The notes under the pieces are model-generated. The model saw only the letters and a list, made by a program, of their open reading frames with translations, did no database searches and was not told the origin of the DNA. Both the position numbers and the translations under genes were made by a program. Below, in pieces: positions 24,712 to 35,024 of a stretch of DNA of 64,000 nucleotides (within the stretch, counting starts at the first letter, position 1; each line of letters starts with the position of its first letter). The DNA lies in the NCBI RefSeq assembly GCF_000429405.1, contig NZ_KE386898.1:67631-131630 (forward strand). Direction: 5' to 3'. Source of the stretch: Algoriphagus marincola DSM 16067 (GTDB lineage: Bacteria; Bacteroidota; Bacteroidia; Cytophagales; Cyclobacteriaceae).

Positions 24712-27501
24712 ATGTCAGAAGAAAAAATGATGAGATTAGGCGCTTTGGCAAGAAAGCTCAACGTAGGGACAGCAACCCTCGTGGAGACTCTTGGCAAAAA
24801 AGGCCATGAGGTTCAGGACAATCCCAATTCAAAAATCAGCATGGAGCAAGTAGAGCTGCTGAATCGGGAATTTAGATCCTCTGCTCAGGAAAAAGAAGAA
24901 GCATCGCATCTCTCCATAGGGAAGCGACATGAGACAGTTACGCTTGAGCCAGAGCCCAAGCCAGAGCCAGAGCCTGCTCCAGCGCCTGCGCCAACTCCAG
25001 CTCCCGCGCCTAAAGAGGAAGTGCCTGCTCCTACACCTCCGAAAAAAGAAGAACCGAAAGCTGCTCCGGCAGAGCCTAAAGCTCCTGAAGCTGAGAAAAC
25101 GGACAAAGCTGAAATCGAAGCCCCTAAGTTGGAAGGGATTAAGGTATTGGGTAAAATTGATCTTCCTCAAAAGACAGATCATAAAAAAGGTGGAAAACAT
25201 GAGAAGCAGTCAAGACCTGCTCCAGCTAAGCCTGCTCCAGCTCCTCAAAAACCGAAGGATGAGAAAAAAGCTCCAGGGGTAGTTAAACCTGAACCGCAAC
25301 CTAAAGATGAGAAAAAACTACCAGGTGTAGTAAAACCTCAACCACAGCCTGAGCAACCTAAGAAAGAGGAGCTTATTTCTGCAAAAGCGGATAATCTGAA
25401 GGGATTAACAGTCCTAGGAAAGATTGAATTACCTGCCGAAAAGAAAAAGAAAGGTGGTCCTGTGGCTTCTTCTGATGAGCGAGCTAGAGATAAAAAGCGA
25501 CCTAGGAAGCGGATCGATAAAGGCGGAAACAGAAACAGAAATCAAGGAGATCGAAACCAAAAAGGTGCTCCTGGACAAAAAGGCCAGCAGGGTAGAAACC
25601 AGAAAGCTGAGCCTACTCAAAAGGAAATCCAAGATCAGATCAAGCAAACTTTGGCAAGGCTACAGGGCGGTAAGTCAGGTAGTAAGAAAAGCCGACGTGA
25701 TAAGAAAGCAGAACGCGAAAGAGATACTACAGATGTAGTACAGGAAGGATCAAAAATCCTGAAAGTTACCGAGTTTATCTCAGCGAATGACTTGGCGGCA
25801 CTCTTGGACGTATCCGTAAATGAGATTATCTCCACGTGTATGTCTTTGGGAATGTTTGTTTCCATCAACCAACGATTGGATGCGGAAGCAATCACCATTA
25901 TTGCTGATGAATTTGGCTATGAGGTTGAATTCACCAAGGATATCGAAGATGAAATCGTAGAGGAGGAAGTCGATAAGGAAGAGGATTTGATTGAGCGTGC
26001 GCCGATCGTTACGATCATGGGTCACGTCGATCATGGTAAAACCTCTCTTTTGGATTACATCCGCATGTCGAAAGTAACTGCTGATGAGGCAGGGGGTATC
26101 ACCCAGCACATCGGTGCTTACGATGTAAGAACCAAAGACGGTCATAAAATCGCATTCTTGGATACTCCGGGTCACGAAGCCTTTACGGCGATGCGAGCTC
26201 GTGGTGCTAAAATCACTGACGTGGCCATTATCGTGATCGCTGCGGATGATAGCATCATGCCACAGACCAAAGAAGCAATCAACCACGCTCAGGTAGCTGG
26301 TGTACCGATGATCTTTGCGATCAATAAGGTGGATAAGCCTAACGCTAATCCAAATAAGATCAAGGAAGAGCTTGCCAACATGAATTTGCTCGTAGAAGAA
26401 TGGGGTGGTAAGTACCAGTCTCAGGATATCTCCGCAAAAACAGGTCAAGGTGTTGATGATCTTTTGGAGAAAGTACTCCTAGAATCAGAAATTCTTGAGT
26501 TGAAAGCCAATCCAGGTAAAAATGCGGTAGGTACAGTCATTGAAGCATCCTTGGATAAGGGTCGTGGATATGTGGCTACTTTGATGATCCAAGCTGGTAC
26601 ACTTCGGGTAGGTGATGTAATGGTGGCTGGTTCGCACTATGGACGTGTGAAGGCCATGTTTGATCATACCGGTAAAAAACTCAAGGAAGCAGGACCATCT
26701 ACACCAGTTCAGGTACTTGGCTTGAGTGGTGCTCCACAAGCAGGTGATATTATCAAGGTTTACGACAATGAGCGTGAAGCTAGAGAAATTGCCAACTCCA
26801 GAGAGCAAATCCAGCGTGAGCAAAGTCTCCGTACGAAGAAGCACATTACTTTGGATGAAATCGGTCGTCGATTGGCTATCGGTAGCTTCAAAGAACTTAA
26901 TATCATCATCAAAGGTGACGTGGATGGATCAGTGGAAGCACTCTCTGATTCTTTGTTGAAGCTTTCTACAGATGAGGTCAAGGTAAGTATCATCCACAAA
27001 GCTGTGGGTCAGATTTCTGAATCCGATGTGCTTTTGGCTTCAGCATCCGATGCGATTATTCTTGGGTTCCAGGTTCGTCCTTCTGCCAATGCGAAGCGGC
27101 TTGCCGAGCAGGAAGAAATCGAAATTCGTCACTACTCCATCATCTACGATGCGATCAATCAAATCAAAGATGCGATCGAGGGTATGCTTGAGCCAGAGTT
27201 TGAAGAAGTCATCACCGGTAATATCCAGGTTCGTGAGGTATTCAAGATTTCTAAAGTCGGAACAGTTGCAGGTTCATACGTAACTGACGGATACATTACC
27301 AGAAAGAACAAGATTCGAGTGATTCGAGATGGAATCGTTATTCACGATGGAGAAATCGATCAGTTGAAGCGATTCAAGGACGATGTAGCCGAGGTAAAAG
27401 CAGGCTATGAGTGTGGTATCTCGATCAAAAACTTCAATAACATCCAAATCGATGATACCATTGAAGGGTATGAAATGAGAGAGATCAAGCGTAAGCTTTA
27501 A
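24712..27501 (+). CDS. infB: Translation initiation factor IF-2
   Basis: GTPase that places initiator tRNA on the 30S subunit. The 929 residues begin with an IF2N helix (1-50), then a long Pro/Ala/Lys/Glu-rich disordered region (about 65-330) containing two VLGKI-type motifs and a tandem duplication of a PGVVKP block. A second IF2N domain (about 345-405) precedes the G domain: GHVDHGKT near 436-443, [12 protein letters not shown]. Domains II-IV follow. A strong terminator follows the stop. Confidence 0.97.
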   Translation: MSEEKMMRLGALARKLNVGTATLVETLGKKGHEVQDNPNSKISMEQVELLNREFRSSAQEKEEASHLSIGKRHETVTLEPEPKPEPEPAPAPAPTPAPAPKEEVPAPTPPKKEEPKAAPAEPKAPEAEKTDKAEIEAPKLEGIKVLGKIDLPQKTDHKKGGKHEKQSRPAPAKPAPAPQKPKDEKKAPGVVKPEPQPKDEKKLPGVVKPQPQPEQPKKEELISAKADNLKGLTVLGKIELPAEKKKKGGPVASSDERARDKKRPRKRIDKGGNRNRNQGDRNQKGAPGQKGQQGRNQKAEPTQKEIQDQIKQTLARLQGGKSGSKKSRRDKKAERERDTTDVVQEGSKILKVTEFISANDLAALLDVSVNEIISTCMSLGMFVSINQRLDAEAITIIADEFGYEVEFTKDIEDEIVEEEVDKEEDLIERAPIVTIMGHVDHGKTSLLDYIRMSKVTADEAGGITQHIGAYDVRTKDGHKIAFLDTPGHEAFTAMRARGAKITDVAIIVIAADDSIMPQTKEAINHAQVAGVPMIFAINKVDKPNANPNKIKEELANMNLLVEEWGGKYQSQDISAKTGQGVDDLLEKVLLESEILELKANPGKNAVGTVIEASLDKGRGYVATLMIQAGTLRVGDVMVAGSHYGRVKAMFDHTGKKLKEAGPSTPVQVLGLSGAPQAGDIIKVYDNEREAREIANSREQIQREQSLRTKKHITLDEIGRRLAIGSFKELNIIIKGDVDGSVEALSDSLLKLSTDEVKVSIIHKAVGQISESDVLLASASDAIILGFQVRPSANAKRLAEQEEIEIRHYSIIYDAINQIKDAIEGMLEPEFEEVITGNIQVREVFKISKVGTVAGSYVTDGYITRKNKIRVIRDGIVIHDGEIDQLKRFKDDVAEVKAGYECGISIKNFNNIQIDDTIEGYEMREIKRKL

Positions 27502-27520
27502 TTTACTTGAGGAAATAAAG

Positions 27521-27554
27521 AAAAAAGGAGCGGTTAAAATTGCTCCTTTTTTTT
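27521..27554 (+). terminator. Terminator of the rimP-nusA-infB operon
   Basis: Stem AAAAAAGGAGC / GCTCCTTTTTT around a ten-base loop, ending in eight T residues. Lies 20 nt after the infB stop. Confidence 0.9.
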
Positions 27555-27695
27555 GTGCCGTTTCCAGTGGGTCAGTCGACCAAATTTAAATTTCAATCAA
27601 CCGCCCCGGTATTTTGGGATGTCGTAGTTGGTTTCCATTCAGGTTAAATGTGTGGCTAGTATTTTTCGATAAAGTCCTTCTCATATTAGGTTTTT

Positions 27696-28289
27696 TTGGG
27701 AAATATGTGGAGTTTGAACACTTATTGGAAAAATATATTTTTGAAGAAACTTCTTTCCATATCGCTTTTATTCTGCTTTGCCTTATATCACTTTGGGCAT
27801 TATGTATTCTATTTTACCCATCAGGTACAAGTGGAAAATACCTGGAGCGAGAAGATTTATGCTGCGTCCAATGAGATCGAGTTAGAAGAGCGATTACTTG
27901 AAGTGCCTTTGGCAGCACCTTATATGGCCAATGAGCAGGAGTTTCGGGCTACGAATACCCGTTTTGAGAAGGATGGTAAGTTTTTCAGAGCTATCAAGCA
28001 GCGTTATCAAAATGATACACTTCAGATTGTTTATGTGGCAGATACCTCTCGACAAAAGCTAGAAAGTACATTTGAGAAGTGGGTTTCTTGGCTGAGTGAG
28101 GGAGAAATGCAGCAAGAGTCATCCAAGTCCATTAATTTAAAAACGTTTGTAAAAGATTACATTCAGGAATATCCTTTCGAGTTTGTCGCATTTGAAGAAT
28201 TAAATCTCATTAAACACACAGGGTTTATTTTTTCAACTTACACGAGTCCTTTTTTTCAATTAGATACTCCACCTCCGCAGATTAGCTGA
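27696..28289 (+). CDS. Single-pass membrane protein of unknown function
   Basis: 197 residues from ATG 27696; ATG 27705 (MWSLNTYW) is an equally likely start. One hydrophobic segment (about 17-40, LLSISLLFCFALYHFGHYVFYF) is followed by a soluble region with LAAPYMANEQEF, FFRAIKQRYQNDTLQIVYV and a polar C-terminus. No catalytic motif recognised. Its stop lies about 110 bp before the barrel gene, so it may be cotranscribed with the barrel and haloperoxidase-like genes. Confidence 0.65.
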   Translation: MGNMWSLNTYWKNIFLKKLLSISLLFCFALYHFGHYVFYFTHQVQVENTWSEKIYAASNEIELEERLLEVPLAAPYMANEQEFRATNTRFEKDGKFFRAIKQRYQNDTLQIVYVADTSRQKLESTFEKWVSWLSEGEMQQESSKSINLKTFVKDYIQEYPFEFVAFEELNLIKHTGFIFSTYTSPFFQLDTPPPQIS

Positions 28290-28399
28290 TTTTTTTAGGG
28301 TTTTGTGGGCTTTTGGGGCTCACTGCTTCCCTATTCTATGTCCATCCATTCTTGGATTGGGCTTTTCCTATTTATCTATTACGTATTATCTATTCAGCT

Positions 28400-29329
28400 A
28401 TGAAATTTAATTTAATGGCTCGGACAACCCTATTTTTGGGTTTGACCTTGTCATCTCTTACCTGCTGGGCTCAGTCTCCGCTAGACGAACTCATGATGCC
28501 CAAAAATGATATTTGTATCCTTTTCAATTATGAATACGGTCAGTTTGACCAATATTGGGAGGGAGATTTTCTTCGTGAAAATCAAACTATTGCCACTGTC
28601 CAAAGGAGAACAGCCATGCTGATGGCAGCCTATGGAATCAATGATAGGCTTGATGTTTATTTGGGATTGCCTTATGTGTCCACCAATTCCACTATTCCCA
28701 ACGGTGGAAAATTCGCCGGTGCTTCAGGGCTTCAGGATATTTCGATTGGTCTGAAGTACAAAGCGCTTGAAAAAAGCCTAGGTGCCGGGAAATTGTCCGC
28801 TTTCGGATCCTTGCTTTTTTCTACACCAGCCTCAAATTATCTATCGGATTACCAGCCATACAGTTTGGGTTTGGGGACTCCTCAGCTTGCCTGGCGTGGT
28901 ATAGGTCATTTTGAAACTGAAAAGGGTCTCTATTCTCGATTGGCACTTGCCTACACATGGAGAGGTTACACTGAGGCAGAGCGGGAATATTACTATAATG
29001 AGGGGAGTTATTTCACTCCATGGATGGATGTCCCAAGCTCTTGGAACATGGATTTCACCCTTGGTAAGTGGTGGATGGAGAAGAGCCTTCGGGTGGAGGT
29101 AAGCATTTCTTCTCAGGTCTCCACTTCCGGTGATGATATCAGAGCATACAATGCACCCCAGCCCACCAATCAAGTCAACTTTTCGAGACTAGGAGGATTT
29201 GCTCATTATTATTTCCAAAAGGTCAAAGGGCTGGGCGTTTTGGGGTATTATCAACAAGTGATTTCTGGGAAAAATGCTCCTAAAATGGGAGCATTTGGCT
29301 TAGGAGTTACTTACCAGTTTGGACTTTAA
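28400..29329 (+). CDS. Outer-membrane beta-barrel (transporter-like) protein
   Basis: Start is ATG 28400, which puts a signal peptide (LFLGLTLSSLTCWAQ) at the N-terminus; an upstream ATG at 28313 would bury it. The 309-residue product alternates aromatic and polar residues in strands (RRTAMLMAAYGINDRLDVYLGLPYV, YSRLALAYTWRG) and ends GAFGLGVTYQFGL, a barrel with terminal aromatic/hydrophobic strand. It resembles the MetA-type or transporter-like barrels often found with oxidative or metal functions; the substrate is unknown. The downstream PAP2-type gene begins 11 nt later. Confidence 0.75.
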   Translation: MKFNLMARTTLFLGLTLSSLTCWAQSPLDELMMPKNDICILFNYEYGQFDQYWEGDFLRENQTIATVQRRTAMLMAAYGINDRLDVYLGLPYVSTNSTIPNGGKFAGASGLQDISIGLKYKALEKSLGAGKLSAFGSLLFSTPASNYLSDYQPYSLGLGTPQLAWRGIGHFETEKGLYSRLALAYTWRGYTEAEREYYYNEGSYFTPWMDVPSSWNMDFTLGKWWMEKSLRVEVSISSQVSTSGDDIRAYNAPQPTNQVNFSRLGGFAHYYFQKVKGLGVLGYYQQVISGKNAPKMGAFGLGVTYQFGL

Positions 29330-29340
29330 TCAGCACAAAA

Positions 29341-30879
29341 ATGAATAAGATTACATATACTATATTAATGATTGTGTCACTTTTCTTGGTAGCTGGATGC
29401 TCCATGGATTTACCGACACAACTCGAATTTGAAAGTTACGAATATGCTTCTTTGGATGAAAACGGTGGGGATCTTCAGCCTATTTTGATGTCTAAAGGAT
29501 TAGATATTTTTGTAGAAGAGCCAAATGGAGTGAATTCGCCAGAATTTCTCGAAGAGGTCGAGCAGGTGAAAAGACAAATCTCCTCTGCGAGTGAGGATCA
29601 AAAAAGAAATGTCCTTCAATGGACAAACAACCCCGTAGTTAGGTGGAATGAGATTGCTCTTGAGCTGATCGCAAAGTATAATTTGATACCTGGACCAAAT
29701 CCAGATGGTAGCTATACACTTCCTAATCCTGCAAGCCCAGACGGTCCTCCACCTTTTCCATTTGCACACCCACCCTATGCTAGTCGGGCTTTGGCTTATC
29801 TCTCTGTGGCACAATATGATGGCTTGATTTCAGCCTGGTATTACAAATTTCAATACAATAGGCCTGCTCCGTATCAAATCGACGAGGAAATCCCTCATGC
29901 CTATGTGGAGCAGCCCATACCAGCCTATCCTTCCAGCGGGGCGGTGGTTGCGAGAGCTTCCCGAGAGGTCTTGACTGCGATGTTTCCTTTGGAGGCAGCC
30001 TACCTGGCGGCCCAAGAAGAAAAACACCTAGAAGCCTTGTTGCTTTCAGGAGAAAATGTACCCAGTGATGTCGAAGCAGGATTAAAAATTGGAAACGAAA
30101 TTGCCTCAAAAGCTTTGGAAAGGGCATCTTCTGATGGAATGAAATATGCACAAACCTCTAAGGCGGTTTCTGATTCTATTGCCAATGCAGCTTTTGAACG
30201 CTTTGGCTGGAAGTGGGTTAATTTGGAATCTCCACAGCGACCTGTAGGATTGACACCACTTTTTGGGAAAGTGAAAATGTGGAATGTGCCAAGCGTAGAA
30301 TCCACTCGCCCACCAGTACCGCCAGTACCAGGTACACCAGCCTATGAAGAGGATGTACGGATTCTCTTGGATTATGCTGCCAATGTCACACCGGAAAGAA
30401 GAAGAATTGCTAATTTTTGGCAAGATGGATTAGGTACTTATACTCCTCCTGGACATTGGAATGATTTTGCCATTAGGGATATCGTCAAAAACAAATTAAA
30501 TCCACTTCGTGCCGCACGGGTCATGGCGTTTTTGAATATGGCTATGATGGATGCAGGTATCAGTTGCTGGGATGCAAAATATTATTATCACTATCCACGC
30601 CCGATTCAGTTAATTGAAGGCTTTGAAACCATTGCGGGGACTCCCAATTTTCCAGCCTATACTTCCGGGCATTCGGTTTTTTCTGCTTCAGGCGCGGAAG
30701 TTCTTGCTCATTTTTTCCCAGAGAAAGCGTCCCAATTTAGAGCTTGGGCTGAAGAGGCTGCTATTTCTAGAGTCTATGGAGGGATTCACTGGACTTTCGA
30801 TGCTACAGTAGGAACTACTCAAGGGATAAATGTTGCTCAGTATTCTATAGATAGAGCAAAAACAGATGGGATAGATTGA
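29341..30879 (+). CDS. Vanadium-haloperoxidase/PAP2-like lipoprotein
   Basis: A 512-residue lipoprotein: signal peptide with lipobox LVAGC (C20). The acid-phosphatase/vanadium-haloperoxidase triad of motifs is complete: K413-x6-R420-P421, S442-G443-H444, and S476-R477-x5-H483-xxx-D487. The length and wide spacing fit the haloperoxidase branch more than small lipid phosphatases. Either halide peroxidation or phosphatase activity is possible and the sequence does not decide. It sits 11 nt after the barrel gene, suggesting a shared function at the outer membrane. Confidence 0.85.
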   Translation: MNKITYTILMIVSLFLVAGCSMDLPTQLEFESYEYASLDENGGDLQPILMSKGLDIFVEEPNGVNSPEFLEEVEQVKRQISSASEDQKRNVLQWTNNPVVRWNEIALELIAKYNLIPGPNPDGSYTLPNPASPDGPPPFPFAHPPYASRALAYLSVAQYDGLISAWYYKFQYNRPAPYQIDEEIPHAYVEQPIPAYPSSGAVVARASREVLTAMFPLEAAYLAAQEEKHLEALLLSGENVPSDVEAGLKIGNEIASKALERASSDGMKYAQTSKAVSDSIANAAFERFGWKWVNLESPQRPVGLTPLFGKVKMWNVPSVESTRPPVPPVPGTPAYEEDVRILLDYAANVTPERRRIANFWQDGLGTYTPPGHWNDFAIRDIVKNKLNPLRAARVMAFLNMAMMDAGISCWDAKYYYHYPRPIQLIEGFETIAGTPNFPAYTSGHSVFSASGAEVLAHFFPEKASQFRAWAEEAAISRVYGGIHWTFDATVGTTQGINVAQYSIDRAKTDGID

Positions 30880-30896
30880 TTTTTCTGAAATTTCAT

Positions 30897-30937
30897 AGAG
30901 ATCAAAGAGCCTTTGCAGGCTCTTTGATCTCTTTTTT
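30897..30937 (+). terminator. Terminator of the haloperoxidase-like gene, inside cstA's 3' end
   Basis: A perfect 15-base stem (AGAGATCAAAGAGCC / GGCTCTTTGATCTCT), six-base loop TTTGCA, followed by TTTTT on the plus strand. The minus side lacks a T-run, so it serves the plus-strand operon. It overlaps the last codons of the convergent cstA. Confidence 0.85.
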
Positions 30938-32536
30938 GATGCTTCGTGTAGCCAAAACCATCAAAGAAATAGCTAATACAAAAAGTAGGGCCGCGATCAG
31001 CGAAAGTACATAGACCTGGTCTTGGAAATTTTTCCAAGCAAATAAGCCCAATGAAGCCAAGGTGACGGTGAACATGAAGAACATTGGCAAAGTCACGAAC
31101 AAGGCATTTTTCTTTTTCCGAATCATCCAGACCGCTATGGTCAAAAGAGCTAAGGCTGCGAGAAGTTGATTTGCCGAACCGAAGATGGGCCAAAGCGTGG
31201 CAAATTCGCCAGAAGCGAGCAGAAGGGCAGAAAATAAAACCACCAAACCGGTAGAAACGAAGCGATTTTCAGATAAAGTTTTGCCCATGGGAGTTTTCAC
31301 ATCCTCGAAATATTCCTGAAGCGTAAATCTGGCCAGTCTGGTACAGGTATCCAAGGTGGTCAAAGCAAATGCTGATACTGTCAAAGCAACAAAACTGACC
31401 GCAAATTCAACTGGGATTCCCAAAGAACCGATCATTCCCCCAAGTCCACTGGAAAATAAAGAGACAGGACCTTCAGTGCCAAGCCTCGATAAATATTCTC
31501 CTTTGCTCAAAACTACTACCGCACCGACGGATAGTATGGCCAAAAAGGATTCGATGAGCATTCCTCCAAAGCCAACCACTTTGGCATCGCTTACTTTATC
31601 CAATTGCTTAGAAGTCGTTCCTGAAGCGACCAAAGAGTGGAAGCCACTGATCGCTCCACAGGCGATAGTCACGAATAATACCGGGAAAATATATCCCAAA
31701 TTTTGATCAGTAAGGGTGATCTCGCTACTCATTTGGATGGTAGGATTCGAAAAAATCACTCCTAAAATTGCTGCTAGCATCATTCCGTAAAGAAGGAAGC
31801 TATTGAGGTAATCTCTTGGCTGAAGTAAAAGGCTTACAGGAGTCACCGATGCGATAAATGCATAAGCGAGAAGTAGGAAAATCCATGCACGGTAATCCAG
31901 TGCAAAAGGAATCAACATTCCGAGATAGACGGAGAAATACATGAGGGCCACACCTACGATAGAGATGAGTAGGAAGGCTTTTTTCCGATCACCAATCAAT
32001 CGATTGACGATCCCAAAACCCACAGCCAGAAGTATAAATAGGAAAGAAGCAGAAGCAACCGCTGGATTGGAGATGAAGGTCTTTGCAATGATATCAGCGA
32101 AAACTCCGATCACCAAAATCAAGGTAGAAAAGCTAAAAATGACAAAAAGCTGCTTTCCGCGCAGACCAATCTGGTTGCGGATAATGACTCCAATGGATTT
32201 TCCTTCGGTTCGGAGGGAAGCCGCCATACTCCCCAGATCATGTACCGCCCCAAAGAAAATACCACCCACCAAAATCCAAATGATTGCCGGAACCCATCCA
32301 AAACTAACGGCTATCACGGGTCCCACTATTGGTCCCGCCCCCGCAATGGAAGCGAAATGGTGACCCAAAACCACAATAGGCTTGCTTGGCTCATAATCCA
32401 CTCCATCCCGATGAGTATGAGCAGGGGAAGGCTTTTTGTCATTTAATCCGAATTTTTTGTAAACGAAATTGCCGTAAAATCGATAGGCTAGTATCAAAAT
32501 GATAGCAGAAAGGACTAAAATGACGGTATAGCTCAT
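30902..32536 (-). CDS. cstA: Carbon starvation protein CstA (peptide/pyruvate transporter)
   Basis: Polytopic inner-membrane transporter of the CstA family, known to carry peptides or pyruvate. Start chosen at ATG 32536 (MSYTVILVLSAIILILAYRF), since the upstream ATG at 32605 adds a non-hydrophobic leader. The 544 residues include the family core GHHFASIAGAGPIVGPVIAV and GAVHDLGSMAASLR, then many helices. It is shorter than E. coli CstA (about 700), matching the short Bacteroidota form. The substrate cannot be assigned. Confidence 0.9.
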   Translation of the reverse strand: MSYTVILVLSAIILILAYRFYGNFVYKKFGLNDKKPSPAHTHRDGVDYEPSKPIVVLGHHFASIAGAGPIVGPVIAVSFGWVPAIIWILVGGIFFGAVHDLGSMAASLRTEGKSIGVIIRNQIGLRGKQLFVIFSFSTLILVIGVFADIIAKTFISNPAVASASFLFILLAVGFGIVNRLIGDRKKAFLLISIVGVALMYFSVYLGMLIPFALDYRAWIFLLLAYAFIASVTPVSLLLQPRDYLNSFLLYGMMLAAILGVIFSNPTIQMSSEITLTDQNLGYIFPVLFVTIACGAISGFHSLVASGTTSKQLDKVSDAKVVGFGGMLIESFLAILSVGAVVVLSKGEYLSRLGTEGPVSLFSSGLGGMIGSLGIPVEFAVSFVALTVSAFALTTLDTCTRLARFTLQEYFEDVKTPMGKTLSENRFVSTGLVVLFSALLLASGEFATLWPIFGSANQLLAALALLTIAVWMIRKKKNALFVTLPMFFMFTVTLASLGLFAWKNFQDQVYVLSLIAALLFVLAISLMVLATRSIKKEIKEPAKAL

Positions 32537-32693
32537 AGCTAGAGGTAGGTCGGGTTTATGTTTTTGGGGTAATGTCGAAAAATAGTAAATATTTGGGAGT
32601 TGCACTCCAATAATGCCTTGGATATACTAGCTGATTCAGCTAAAGGGACCCGAATTGCCTTCCACTTATTTTTCATTTCATGGATTTAAGGTT

Positions 32694-32701
32694 TAACTTT
32701 G
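32694..32701 (+). promoter_or_regulatory. -7 box upstream of accD
   Basis: TAACTTTG matches TAnnTTTG. Transcription would begin near 32707, downstream of the ATG at 32680, which rules that codon out and supports ATG 32740. No clear -33 box. Confidence 0.55.
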
Positions 32702-32739
32702 TTTCTTTGACTTTTCAAAAAAAATCGAATAATCCAATT

Positions 32740-33582
32740 ATGGCTTGGTTTAAAAGAACAGATAAGGGGATCAAGACTTCCACCGCGGAAAAGAAAGACG
32801 CGCCGGATGGTCTGTGGTTCAAAACTCCCAAAGGAAATATCATTCATACACGAGAGCTTAAGAACAACTCTTATGTTTGCCCCGATGATGATTTCCATGT
32901 CAAAATTGGATCGGCAGAGTATTTCGAGATTCTCTTTGACGACAATAAGTTTAAGGAGCTGGATGAAAACATGATTTCTGGAGACCCATTGACCTTTTCG
33001 GATACCAAACCTTATCCTGTCAGAATCAAAAGCAGTATTGAAAAAACCAATTTGAAGGATGCGGTCAAGACAGCTCACGGAAAGATCAATGGTCTGAATA
33101 TCGTGATTGCCTGTATGGACTTCAGCTTCATAGGTGGATCAATGGGTTCGGTAGTAGGTGAAAAAATTGCGCGAGCAATTGATTACTCCTTGAAGCATAA
33201 GGTTCCATTTTTGATGATTTCCAAATCTGGCGGTGCGCGGATGATGGAGGCAGGTTTCTCCTTGATGCAAATGGCTAAAACCTCTGCAAAATTGGCATTA
33301 CTCGATCAGGCTGGAATTCCATATATCTCTTTACTCACTGATCCGACTACAGGTGGTGTCACCGCATCCTATGCGATGTTGGGTGATTTTAACATCGCCG
33401 AACCGGGAGCTTTGATTGGTTTTGCAGGACCACGGGTCATTCGAGAGACGATCGGTAAAGATTTACCAAAAGGATTCCAAAGTTCAGAGTTTGTACTCGA
33501 ACACGGATTTTTGGACTTCATCATCGATAGAAGACAGTTGAAATCAAGGATCTCAACTTTGTTAAACCTCCTGAACAATTAA
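32740..33582 (+). CDS. accD: Acetyl-CoA carboxylase carboxyltransferase beta subunit
   Basis: Carboxyltransferase half (with AccA) of acetyl-CoA carboxylase, giving malonyl-CoA for fatty acids. The 280-residue product starts [11 protein letters not shown] and has the crotonase-type core with [38 protein letters not shown], and [12 protein letters not shown]. The usual N-terminal C4 zinc finger is absent: its first Cys pair is replaced ([15 protein letters not shown]) and only one Cys remains in the second (VCPDDDFH). I recall the same loss in other Bacteroidota AccD. Confidence 0.95.
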   Translation: MAWFKRTDKGIKTSTAEKKDAPDGLWFKTPKGNIIHTRELKNNSYVCPDDDFHVKIGSAEYFEILFDDNKFKELDENMISGDPLTFSDTKPYPVRIKSSIEKTNLKDAVKTAHGKINGLNIVIACMDFSFIGGSMGSVVGEKIARAIDYSLKHKVPFLMISKSGGARMMEAGFSLMQMAKTSAKLALLDQAGIPYISLLTDPTTGGVTASYAMLGDFNIAEPGALIGFAGPRVIRETIGKDLPKGFQSSEFVLEHGFLDFIIDRRQLKSRISTLLNLLNN

Positions 33583-33660
33583 TCAGTTATAGACTTATAA
33601 AAATGTGCATCCAACTTTCATTTTTGTGGGAGTGGATAGTCGCATTTGATGATTAATAAA

Positions 33661-33668
33661 TATATTTG
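33661..33668 (+). promoter_or_regulatory. -7 box upstream of nqrF
   Basis: TATATTTG matches TAnnTTTG exactly; a leader of about 45 nt to the ATG at 33720. No well-placed -33 element. It suggests nqrF has its own promoter separate from accD. Confidence 0.5.
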
Positions 33669-33719
33669 TACGCCTCAAATGAGGCATTTAATCCATCCGA
33701 AAAGTAAAACCAAAATTTC

Positions 33720-35021
33720 ATGGGTTCAGTAATTATCACGTCAATCGTAGCATTTACCCTGATTATCCTTTTACTGGTTTTCATCCTTCTGTTTGCTCAG
33801 TCGAAACTGGTCAATTCCGGAGATGTGAAAATCGTCATTAATGGGGATGACAGCAGTCCACTGGTCACTTCAGCCGGTACGACTTTGCTTTCTACCCTTG
33901 GTAATCAAAAGATTTTCCTTCCTTCAGCATGTGGAGGCGGGGGTACTTGTGCCATGTGCAAGTGTGTAGTAGAAGAAGGAGGCGGAGAAGTCTTGCCTAC
34001 AGAGGTCGGACATCTTAGCCGGGCTGAGCAGCAAGGTAATGTACGCTTGGCTTGTCAGGTGAAAGTAAAGCAGGATATGAAAATCCGCGTTCCAGAAGAA
34101 ATCTTCGGTATCAAGAAGTGGGAATGCGAGGTTGTATCCAATTACAACGTTTCTACTTTCATCAAAGAATTTAAAGTAAAACTTCCTGAGGGTGAAAACC
34201 TTGACTTCGAATCAGGTGGTTACATCCAGATTGATGTACCAGCGATTACAGTCAACTTCAAGGACATGGACATCACTCCTCATCCTGAATTGGGTCACCC
34301 TAAAGATGTATATCAGAGTGATTGGGATAAGTTTGGCTTGTGGGATCTTGTCATGAAAAATGACGAAGAGCTATTCCGAGCTTACTCTATGGCCAACCAC
34401 CCTGCGGAGGGTAACATCATCATGTTGACCATTCGTATCGCGACTCCACCATGGGATCGTGCTAACAATAAGTGGATGGATGTCAATCCAGGTGTTTGTT
34501 CTTCTTATGTATTCTCCAGAAAGCCTGGTGACAAAGTGACGATCTCAGGTCCTTATGGTGAATTCCACATCAACCCTACTCAGCGCGAGATGATCTACAT
34601 CGGTGGTGGAGCAGGAATGGCGCCATTGAGATCTCATATTTTCCACCTTTTCCATACTGAGAAGACGGATCGAAAAGTATCATACTGGTATGGAGGTAGA
34701 TCTAAGAAGGAATTGTTCTATGTTCCTCATTTCCGTGAAATCGAAAAAGACTTCCCGAACTTCAAGTTCTACATTGGTCTTTCCGAACCACTTCCTGAGG
34801 ACAATTGGAAGATCAAAGAATCAATGGATGATGAAGGAGACGGTTATGTTGGTTTCATTCACCAAGTTCTGTTCGATAATTATCTGAAGAATCATCCGGA
34901 GCCAGATGAGGTTGAATATTACCTTTGCGGTCCTCCATTGATGAATGCAGCGGTACTCAAGTTGCTAGACGACATGGGCATTCCAGAAGAAAATATCCGA
35001 TTCGATGATTTCGGAGGCTAA
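33720..35021 (+). CDS. nqrF: Na+-translocating NADH:quinone reductase subunit F
   Basis: NADH-oxidising subunit of Na+-NQR, passing electrons from NADH through FAD to its 2Fe-2S cluster. The 433 residues begin with a membrane helix (about 5-26), then a ferredoxin domain with ligands C71, C77, C80 and C112, an FAD domain ([13 protein letters not shown] for the RxYS motif), and an NAD domain ([24 protein letters not shown]). All expected ligands are intact. The other nqr genes are not in the window, so it stands alone here. Confidence 0.95.
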   Translation: MGSVIITSIVAFTLIILLLVFILLFAQSKLVNSGDVKIVINGDDSSPLVTSAGTTLLSTLGNQKIFLPSACGGGGTCAMCKCVVEEGGGEVLPTEVGHLSRAEQQGNVRLACQVKVKQDMKIRVPEEIFGIKKWECEVVSNYNVSTFIKEFKVKLPEGENLDFESGGYIQIDVPAITVNFKDMDITPHPELGHPKDVYQSDWDKFGLWDLVMKNDEELFRAYSMANHPAEGNIIMLTIRIATPPWDRANNKWMDVNPGVCSSYVFSRKPGDKVTISGPYGEFHINPTQREMIYIGGGAGMAPLRSHIFHLFHTEKTDRKVSYWYGGRSKKELFYVPHFREIEKDFPNFKFYIGLSEPLPEDNWKIKESMDDEGDGYVGFIHQVLFDNYLKNHPEPDEVEYYLCGPPLMNAAVLKLLDDMGIPEENIRFDDFGG

Positions 35022-35024
35022 ATA

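Noticed and set aside
24829..25898. Frames antisense to or overlapping the IF-2 linker
   Set aside because: Shadows of low-complexity coding sequence.
28313..28399. ATG at 28313 as the start of the barrel gene
   Set aside because: It would add 29 residues before the signal peptide; ATG 28400 gives a standard one.
32680..32739. ATG at 32680 as accD start
   Set aside because: It lies upstream of the predicted transcription start, and AccD homologues begin at MAWFKR (32740).
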